NCBI GenBank assembly: GCA_023212645.1
Contig: JALBYC010000002.1
Coordinates: 434,001 to 498,000, forward strand
Origin: Farysia itapuensis
Taxonomy: Eukaryota; Basidiomycota; Ustilaginomycetes; Ustilaginales; Ustilaginaceae
DNA: 64,000 nucleotides
Direction of reading: 5' to 3'
Each line of letters starts with the position of its first letter. Position 1 is the stretch's first letter. Below are positions 57,325 through 64,000 of the stretch, piece after piece. The position numbers and the translations under genes are program-made. The notes beneath the pieces are model-generated. The model was not told the DNA's origin. It was given only the letters and a program-made list of their open reading frames with translations, and ran no database searches.

Positions 57325-60300
57325 ATGGCTTCGTCCTCTTCCCGGAAGCAGCAGATACGACCCCGATATGTCGACCTGACCGAGTTCGATGACGAAGAAC
57401 CGGGAGAGAATGCTTTCTCCAATTGGCCGCCAGCTGCGACTGTCGTGCGCAAACCACCACCCTCGATCAACAAATCTTCGAAATCTACTCAGGCTGCTGC
57501 AACTTCTCCGGACCCTGTAGGGGCATCCAGATTGCCTGTGGATGGAGGTCTATCAGCACAAACCAGTTCCTCTATCTCGACAGAGACATTGCTGGACCCC
57601 TTGCCCAGGTCAGTACGCTTCGAGACAGATCGCGAGACCAACACAAATTCTCCGGGTGCGCCCCGAAGACCCACGCCAAGTGAGAGCAGTGTCATGTCTT
57701 CTTTCCCAGCAGCAGCAGCAGCTTCTCCACTATCTATGATTGGCACAGTTCAGGAACGACCGAAAGGGCAGAATCGCTCCCCTCGCAACCCAACAGCTAA
57801 ACCAAGAGCTTCCCGATTCGTGGTGGCTCGACAGATGGACGAAGAACTGCGAAAGCACGATGAGAGCAGGTCACAAAAAGGTGGAGACAGCATCGAACAG
57901 CTGGCTTCAGACTCACTCAAACCCGACACTGGCTTTCCCGTCGTCATGCATCGAAATGAGGCCTATGCTCCTGTACTGTCCACAGTAGCTCCGTCAAGTC
58001 GGACAACAAAAGATCTGAATGAAGATATACGCTCTGTTGCTACTGCTCAAGCCGACGAGCTGGCCATACGCTCGGCGTTGCGGTCCAAAGATCCTGCTGA
58101 AGATGAAGAGGAATGGATTGATGAAGAAGGTCGACCAATATCAGCCTTTCGCAAGTCCAGAATGTTACGTGAAGGTCGGCGTCCGCCGTCTGTTCGCAGG
58201 CCGACAGCGGACGATGACGATCACACGCACGTCCCAGACCCAACACGAGATCCAGGCGGAGGTGCTGATATAGACGCTATTTCTGCAGTCCTCGCTGAAG
58301 TGTCTCGAGAAAACGACCTGAAACTGCGGCAAATGAGCTCGTCTCAAATAACCGAGGAAGTCAATGACCTCGAATCGCTCTTCGGCAAGGACGTACTCGA
58401 GGCGCTTCGTTCACGCAAGAAATCCGATAACATAAGCGCGCAGTCCACGTCGAAGCTAGCTGACTCTAGCGATGTTGGCATCCGAGATCAGTCAGAGAAA
58501 GGAGATCCCGACCACATACGGCGCCATTACTTCCCCGCAGAGCCCGGTGGAGCCCGTCCGGAACTCGAATGGCTCATGCCTCAGACGCAAACCCAATTCA
58601 GTACAGGTCCTGAGGAGCTCCGCTTTGACTTTAAAGGAGTATTGCTCGAAAGCAGTCTACAAACAGACGAGTCGTATCTCTCTGGTCTGCACCATCATGG
58701 CAACAACCAAACAGCTCCGGGGTACACTTTCTCGGAACTCGTGCATCTTACTCGAAGCTCGGTCGCAGCGCAGAGGCAGCTTGCCCTCAACGTTCTCGGC
58801 AGAATCTGCGAACGACATCCGACATTCGCAGTCGAAGATGCGCACGATGGTCGAGAAAATGTCGTTGAGTTCCTCAACGGCGTTGCTCTCCTGCCGAGGG
58901 CAAGAGTAATCATGCTGGCAAGATGGCTCTTGGACGATCGAAATTTCAGCGTTCGAACAGCTGCTCTCCGTTGCTTAGCAGCAGTCATTCGATCACTTCC
59001 CTCCGGGAGTCAACCGGTTTCAGGGGTCAGCTTGCACATGGATTGGCGGACTTTGCATGACGCCAAAGAAACTGCAGAAGAACAAAGCGATGCTAGCGAC
59101 GCTGAACGAAGCATACAGATAGACTGGGCCAGCACGATGCTAGACTCCAAGATCACGTCACTCTTCTTGGACCAGACAGACGCTATCATTACGTCTCTGT
59201 GGGAAGCACAGACAGCTCTCGAGATTATGTATCGGATCGCGACCTGCTCAGCATCTCACGCTCTACGGGTTTTCGGATCAGATTCCAAGCAAGTTTGCAA
59301 TTTTGTCATACATCTGGGTCTACAAGTGACCTGGCCGCCTGGGGAGAACGCCACAGTCGATGGTCGACGCGGAAATTTCAATGCCGCGCCGTCCCTCTGG
59401 GCTCTGCGTCTGCTGCACACCGGAGTCTTGGCCGACCGGGAGCTGGCGCGGACGATGGTCCAAGATGGTAGTATCGACCATCTTCTGCGTTTCGTAATTT
59501 CTCCACCTTGGAGCTTGGATGTCATGGGCGAAAGAGTCGATGCGGATACCTTTCAGCTCGCGTACGACGTTTTTGAAGCTGTGTTGCAAATTTACGTTTC
59601 GCTGGCCTCATACGGAATGTATGCAACGTTGGTCGGACGTACCTGGAGCTTGTGGCAAGAAAGTGGAACCTGGGCCGTTGCCTTGCTACGAGAGGTGCAC
59701 GCAGATGACGAGGATGTTCGGAGCTCACAGCTTCTTTGCTCAAAGTGCAAGGTGGCACAATCTATCGTTATTTTGCTGGCAGCCTGGACACGTTGCTCAA
59801 GGGATCCGCATCAGCTCATGAGCCACCACGACGTTACTTGGACTCAAGTGCGAGACTGGATCAAGCTTTTCGACAATCTGCCCGAGATGTCAGCGCTGAA
59901 TGAGTGCAAAGACGGACAACATGGAAGATACGCTACGTCAGTAACCCGCCTTTTGGGCGCCATCTGCGATTTGACAACAGACTGGCTTCAATGTGCTTTG
60001 CAAAAAGATCCGTCGGCAGTCAGATCAAATGCAGCTACCTGTCACAATGTGTTTCTATGCAGCAACAAGGCAATACGCTCTACCTTGCACTTCCAGCTGC
60101 TTACAGACTTTCACCATCCTGGTCCATCGGAGACTGAAGCCCTCGTGGCTGCGGTCCAAGCTGTGCACTCATCACACCGATTGGCAGATACGATAAGAGG
60201 CTTCGACGATGCTTCGAAAGGCCTTTTTGTGGATACGATGACAGGCTTGAGCCTGCTCGAGAATGCGTCACATGATGTTGCTATTCTGACCCAATGTACC

Positions 60301-61872
60301 GCTCTTTGGAACGAGCTGAACTCGAAAGCAGCCTTGTTTACTGGCAGCTACATCGTCAAGAAACCTTTGGAATCTTTCATTGCGAGCACTGTCACCGATC
60401 GAATAACATCACCGAAGGCTTGTGTTTGCAACCTCGTCGCAATAGCACGACTGGATGCTGCACATTCCGATCTTGTGGCTCGCGTCCTTTTGGCGAGCTC
60501 GACCTATCTAGGTAGTGAGAACGTTGCTCACGTCCTCAAGCCGTTCTTGCTCGAATGCGCCAACTCGATTACCTCTGTGGAACATAAAAGTGCGGCAATT
60601 GACCAACCCTTGTCAGAGACAGTTTCCCTGTACAGACCTGCTCGAGACTGTCGCACCGAGACAAAGCTGACGACAGGGGCAAACAACGAAGAAAAGGACG
60701 AAAACAGCGAGGAAGAAGATGGCGGAGACAAGGAGGATGTTGACCCAATCACAGGATTGAAGCTGTGGCGATGTGCAGCGAGCGGCTTGCCACTTCGCGC
60801 GGATTGGCCATTACTGGCCCTGGATGACTTGCTTCACAGCGCAAACACTGCAGTGTTCAACCGACCAGATCATTTGGAGGCTGACTGGCAAGCCAACGAG
60901 CTCGACATTGTGCGAGCATCGTTAAAATTAGCAGTCAAGACGTTTGACTGTCAGCTCAAGCTATATCAAGCAGAAGATGGCCGCAAAGACCGAAGTGCAG
61001 AGGCACGTGCAGCGCTAAGTCGACTGCCCAGCAGCGAGCAGATTCTACTTGGCGTTGTTAAGGTGTTCATGCTAGAGAAGGACCAGCCAGATACCTTTGT
61101 CGACAAACGTGTCGCCGGTAGCAAGCAACACCATCCGAGTGGTGCACTTACCGGCAAAGACCTATTTCGCGATGCCACGGTATCGTCTTACATCACCTTA
61201 CTGCTGGACCTTGCGGACCAATTGGTATTACTGCGACATCAGGAGACATCGGCGATGCTCAGCACCATCACACTTGAGGAATGGACAGCAACTACAATAG
61301 GCAACGGTGTGTCTTTCTATCAGTATTTCACCGACCTTGTCGGCCTCTACGATTCCATATCTTTTGGCGATCGTAACTTTGCTCGGGTCGTTATGACAAT
61401 TGCAAATGCCAGCGGCGAGGGGGGCTTTCTCGAAGGCAAGACGGGCTTACCAAAAGACTTCCGTTCGTTGGTATGGAATGATTATCGTGACGCTCTGAAG
61501 AGCATGCCAGATATCCCTTGCCCCAGTTGGACGCTGAGCTGGTTCGATCAAGATTCAGGCATGCTTGACTTGTATGCGCGCTTTCTCGTCAGTGTTGCGG
61601 ACTCTGCATCCGCGCGGAAGTCTATTGCATACTCCATTGCGGTCCACCATCTGCGTCCAGTCGTCCAGGGCTGTACCTCATCTGTGCAAGATATGGAGCC
61701 CCAGCTCGTCCTGATCGTCAAATCCTTGGTCGAAGCTTGTGGAAAGCATATCCTTCGCGGACTTCTGGCTCCGTCCTGCCAACCGAGCCAGGACGCATCG
61801 AGCGTCGACACTGCTTTACTAGCCCAACTACAGCTTCTCAACACGAATCTGGGTCTCAGCCTCAGTCTTTAA
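57325..61872 (+). CDS. RBA50: RNA polymerase II-associated protein 1 (RPAP1/RBA50)
   Basis: 1515 residues from the ATG at 57325; the frame is open 32 codons upstream without an ATG. Family blocks appear in order: RASRFVVARQM.EEL near 170, HRNEAYAP near 210, the RPAP1-N region at about 317-366 (AVLAEVSRENDLKLRQMSSS, then DLESLFGKDVLEALRSRK), and the RPAP1-C region starting LRFDFKGVLLE near 432. An alpha-helical repeat body, probably HEAT/ARM-like, fills the remaining 1000 residues. An acidic patch (EEKDENSEEEDGGDKEDVD) lies around 1125-1145. RPAP1/Rba50 supports assembly and nuclear import of RNA polymerase II together with GPN-loop GTPases and R2TP; GPN2 is encoded elsewhere in this window. 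It is divergent from NDUFS4 (243 bp). Confidence 0.88.
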   Translation: MASSSSRKQQIRPRYVDLTEFDDEEPGENAFSNWPPAATVVRKPPPSINKSSKSTQAAATSPDPVGASRLPVDGGLSAQTSSSISTETLLDPLPRSVRFETDRETNTNSPGAPRRPTPSESSVMSSFPAAAAASPLSMIGTVQERPKGQNRSPRNPTAKPRASRFVVARQMDEELRKHDESRSQKGGDSIEQLASDSLKPDTGFPVVMHRNEAYAPVLSTVAPSSRTTKDLNEDIRSVATAQADELAIRSALRSKDPAEDEEEWIDEEGRPISAFRKSRMLREGRRPPSVRRPTADDDDHTHVPDPTRDPGGGADIDAISAVLAEVSRENDLKLRQMSSSQITEEVNDLESLFGKDVLEALRSRKKSDNISAQSTSKLADSSDVGIRDQSEKGDPDHIRRHYFPAEPGGARPELEWLMPQTQTQFSTGPEELRFDFKGVLLESSLQTDESYLSGLHHHGNNQTAPGYTFSELVHLTRSSVAAQRQLALNVLGRICERHPTFAVEDAHDGRENVVEFLNGVALLPRARVIMLARWLLDDRNFSVRTAALRCLAAVIRSLPSGSQPVSGVSLHMDWRTLHDAKETAEEQSDASDAERSIQIDWASTMLDSKITSLFLDQTDAIITSLWEAQTALEIMYRIATCSASHALRVFGSDSKQVCNFVIHLGLQVTWPPGENATVDGRRGNFNAAPSLWALRLLHTGVLADRELARTMVQDGSIDHLLRFVISPPWSLDVMGERVDADTFQLAYDVFEAVLQIYVSLASYGMYATLVGRTWSLWQESGTWAVALLREVHADDEDVRSSQLLCSKCKVAQSIVILLAAWTRCSRDPHQLMSHHDVTWTQVRDWIKLFDNLPEMSALNECKDGQHGRYATSVTRLLGAICDLTTDWLQCALQKDPSAVRSNAATCHNVFLCSNKAIRSTLHFQLLTDFHHPGPSETEALVAAVQAVHSSHRLADTIRGFDDASKGLFVDTMTGLSLLENASHDVAILTQCTALWNELNSKAALFTGSYIVKKPLESFIASTVTDRITSPKACVCNLVAIARLDAAHSDLVARVLLASSTYLGSENVAHVLKPFLLECANSITSVEHKSAAIDQPLSETVSLYRPARDCRTETKLTTGANNEEKDENSEEEDGGDKEDVDPITGLKLWRCAASGLPLRADWPLLALDDLLHSANTAVFNRPDHLEADWQANELDIVRASLKLAVKTFDCQLKLYQAEDGRKDRSAEARAALSRLPSSEQILLGVVKVFMLEKDQPDTFVDKRVAGSKQHHPSGALTGKDLFRDATVSSYITLLLDLADQLVLLRHQETSAMLSTITLEEWTATTIGNGVSFYQYFTDLVGLYDSISFGDRNFARVVMTIANASGEGGFLEGKTGLPKDFRSLVWNDYRDALKSMPDIPCPSWTLSWFDQDSGMLDLYARFLVSVADSASARKSIAYSIAVHHLRPVVQGCTSSVQDMEPQLVLIVKSLVEACGKHILRGLLAPSCQPSQDASSVDTALLAQLQLLNTNLGLSLSL

Positions 61873-62319
61873 TTTTTTCCTTTCCAATACCACGCTGCTA
61901 CTTCGAACGCTTTTCGCTTCTTGGCCAAGCGAAGCCAGAGACATTCTGTTCTAGATTGATCTATCACTTTGTAGACACGAAAGGAGTCGCGAAAGCGCGA
62001 AATGCGAAAGGGCTTATGTGAAGGTCCAGCTGTGGCTGGTTTAAGTACGATTTAAGTGAAGTAAGGGATTGTGATACTGTGATCGATTTGAAGTATTGAA
62101 AAGCTGCGCGCCTTGCTGAGGGAATACAAAATCGGAATTTTAGAGGGGCTGAAAGCTGAAGGCTGCCACGAGTGGGAATGTGTTAGCAAGGTGGCTCCTG
62201 CGTTTTGCATTTCTCTTGCCCATCCAATTCGCCGTCAATCTCACCTTTCCTTTCTTTACCGTCTCCACCTTCTTCTCGTCTACGCTTCTCTTCACCAGCG
62301 TATCACACTCACTATCAAG
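61873..62319. promoter_or_regulatory. Intergenic region upstream of the V-ATPase proteolipid gene
   Basis: 447 bp on the same strand as both neighbours. The last 80 bp before the ATG are strongly C/T-rich (CTTTCCTTTCTTTACC and similar), a pyrimidine tract common before highly expressed fungal genes. Nothing else was recognised. Confidence 0.5.
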
Positions 62320-63024
62320 ATGGACCCATCGAAGATCAACACCGAGCTTTGCCCTGTCTATGCGCCGTTCTTTGGTGCTATGGTGAGTATCTGCTGAGGG
62401 GGACAGTAGGAGCGACGACCGAAGCAGATGGACGAGTGGCTCAGTAAACCTATCGAGCTCGTTGCTATCATAAGCTCGTCTCGTACCCTCGGGGCTGTAC
62501 AAGTACAGCTTTGGTAGCTCACGTCGCGACAACGATTGCTAACATTATTTGCATTATTTTGTTGCGCGATCTAGGGATGCACGGCTGCTATCGTCTTCAC
62601 ATGTTTGGGGGCCTCGTACGGTACCTCGAAATCTGGTGTCGGTATCTCGGCCATGGGTGTCCTTCGCCCTGACTTGCTCATCAAGTGTGTCATTCCCGTT
62701 ATCATGGCTGGTATCATCGCCATTTACGGTTTGGTGGTTAGTGTGTTGATCTCGGGTGATATCAAGACGCCAATGTCCTTGTACGCTGGCTTCATCCAGC
62801 TTGGAGCTGGTTTGTCAGTCGGCTTGGCTGGTCTTGCTGCCGGATTTGCTATTGGAATCGTTGGTGACGCCGGTGTCCGGGGCACCGCGCAGCAGCCTCG
62901 ATTGTTCATTGGCATGATCCTGATTCTCATTTTCGCAGAAGTACTGGGTCTGTACGGTCTCATTGTTGCACTCATCCTCAACACGCGCTCCCAAGACGAC
63001 CCACTCGGATGCATGCTCAAGTAG
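62320..63024 (+). CDS. VMA3: V-ATPase proteolipid subunit c
   Basis: Two exons, 62320-62382 and 62575-63024, with a 192-nt intron that is the longest in the window and carries a TGCTAAC-like branch sequence. The product is 170 residues with four hydrophobic helices: two homologous pairs of the c-type hairpin. The proton-carrying glutamate is in TM4, FAEVLGLYG. The N-terminus lacks the longer extension of Vma16, and the sequence fits Vma3 rather than Vma11 ([24 protein letters not shown]). It forms the rotating c-ring that moves protons into vacuoles and endosomes. The C-terminus extends 8-10 residues beyond the usual end ([11 protein letters not shown]), with no known role. Confidence 0.95.
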
Positions 63025-63306
63025 AGCGATACTAATGCAACGATCAGCAGTTCATCGAAAGCGGAACCTGCACAAATCTGTTGTCTGCTTTAGCTGAATG
63101 CGTACTAGACGATGCTCACCTTGGTCACACGAAGCAGCTCATATCGTCTCGCTCTCTACTAATTTCCCACCTTGGCTGTCGCCGGAATGTCGATTTCCAA
63201 TTCCTCTGCAATTCAATTCAGTGTCTATACGAAGTGTCCGTCCCGCTCGTCACAAAGTCTCGAAGAATTGCTCGTCATGTCTGGGTATATTGAAGAAGGG
63301 CATTCT
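63025..63306. other. Convergent 3' region, VMA3 / MED6
   Basis: 282 bp between the stop codons of VMA3 (plus) and MED6 (minus); it should contain both polyadenylation sites. Small open frames here are not supported. Confidence 0.5.
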
Positions 63307-64000
63307 CTAAGCTACTTTGGGGCGCTTGGAGCTACTTTCGATTGTGAGGTTTGACTCTGGATTTTTGGATATGGAGACTTCGTTGTCTTGATCTTCTAGG
63401 TCGCTTTGCGCATCTTCAGAGTCAGAGTCGGCTGCACGGGCTCGTTGGGCATCGTCTGGTACAAGAAAGCGGCCATGATGGCCCCTTCTTGGATTGAAAT
63501 TGGGCCGTGCCCCACGTTGCGTTGCGAGGGATGTCTTGAGCCCGTGCACGGTTGATTGAAGGCGAGATGCTAAGAGCGAGTACATATCTGGCGCCTGATA
63601 GATGGAATCGTTGATAATATAGTATGCTGACAGAGTTGTTGTATCTGTTTGCGACGTCCTCCAGCGCTTCTGAATGACAAAGCAGGTTGGAGGCTGGGCA
63701 TGCACGAGCACGAATTCGAGACCGGTGAAGCGCTTGAGTTCCTGCTCCTCGTGCTTCGCCCCCATCCCACCAGTCAAGCTCTGTGTACCGTTGGCAATGT
63801 TTTGCATCCGTATTTGCTCGTTGTTGCTCCTACGGTCGAAGAAGGGTGACGTTGCAAAATAAGCCATAACGTTGTGCTCGTTCAAGGGATGGTTGGGGTC
63901 GGATCTATTGCTTTGATCTTGCTGAACGTGTGAGGAAGCCGCACTTTGGGCCTGCAGATGGGAAAGATAGGTCAAGAACTCTGGATTCTTGAACTGCACA
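63307..64000 (-). CDS. MED6: Mediator complex subunit 6, N-terminus cut by right edge
   Basis: The frame is open from the window edge and ends at 63307, so about 230 C-terminal residues are visible and the true start lies beyond 64000. FKNPEFLTYLSHLQ near the start, the block HNVMAYFATSPFFDRRSNNEQ and the following LEFVLVHAQPPTCFVIQKRWR, then AYYIINDSIYQAPDMYSLLA, are diagnostic of Med6. The C-terminal 70 residues are basic then acidic (RRGHHGRF, SDSEDAQSDLEDQDNE), typical disordered tail. MED6 bridges the head and middle modules of Mediator and is essential for activated transcription by RNA polymerase II. It is convergent with VMA3. Confidence 0.92.
   Translation of the reverse strand, partial: VQFKNPEFLTYLSHLQAQSAASSHVQQDQSNRSDPNHPLNEHNVMAYFATSPFFDRRSNNEQIRMQNIANGTQSLTGGMGAKHEEQELKRFTGLEFVLVHAQPPTCFVIQKRWRTSQTDTTTLSAYYIINDSIYQAPDMYSLLASRLQSTVHGLKTSLATQRGARPNFNPRRGHHGRFLVPDDAQRARAADSDSEDAQSDLEDQDNEVSISKNPESNLTIESSSKRPKVA

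Overview
This is a gene-dense nuclear window from a basidiomycete fungus. The best guess is the smut lineage (Ustilaginomycotina), based on general character rather than a diagnostic marker. Gene spacing is a few hundred bases, most coding regions are single long exons, the few introns are short (58-192 nt) with GTRNGT-type donors, and proteins are long with Ser/Ala/Pro/Gln-rich linkers. No rRNA, tRNA, CRISPR, prophage or bacterial operon was recognised. Gene starts were placed at the first plausible ATG; several open frames extend further 5' only through non-ATG codons.

Layout, left to right. 1-429: the 5' part of a cupin_5/DUF985-like gene (minus strand, two exons, cut by the left edge). 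0.6-3.0 kb: a membrane-anchored NYN ribonuclease-like protein with four LOTUS-like repeats. 3.2-8.9 kb: three minus-strand genes (single-pass surface protein, four-TM protein, CUE-domain protein). 9.3-17.7 kb: two large tandem Zn2Cys6 transcription factors. 18-23 kb: DNA polymerase delta subunit 4, GPN2 GTPase, the E2 enzyme UBC1 and the ArfGAP GLO3. 23.7-30.6 kb: NOT2 of CCR4-NOT, an unrecognised protein, a 1.8 kb gene-free stretch and a RING protein. 31.4-43 kb: NCS1, ETF-beta, TRP4, tripeptidyl peptidase II and NOP4. 43.2-53.6 kb: START-domain protein, nucleoside transporter, a MITE-like inverted-repeat element, BRO1, TAF13 and a tail-anchored FHA protein. 53.8-64 kb: MSP1, proteasome beta-3, NDUFS4, RPAP1/RBA50, V-ATPase proteolipid and the start-less part of MED6 (cut by the right edge).

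The genes do not form one pathway. They are mostly conserved housekeeping functions: transcription machinery (TAF13, MED6, RPAP1, NOT2), ubiquitin-proteasome and proteolysis (UBC1, RING protein, PUP3, CUE protein, TPP2), membrane traffic (GLO3, BRO1, VMA3), mitochondria (ETFB, NDUFS4, MSP1), ribosome and DNA synthesis (NOP4, POLD4) and tryptophan synthesis (TRP4). Pairs are often divergent and share 240-760 bp promoters.

The observations most worth a second look are: the membrane-anchored NYN/4xLOTUS protein; a RING/SIM protein whose oversized zinc loop coincides with a perfectly phased 153-nt candidate intron (possible exitron); a cluster of five TCGGGA/TCCCGA hexamers between the two Zn2Cys6 genes; a 371-bp TA-flanked MITE-like element in front of BRO1; a presequence-like extension upstream of the TPP2 ATG; and the split cupin gene at the left edge. 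I found no convincing undescribed multi-gene system.
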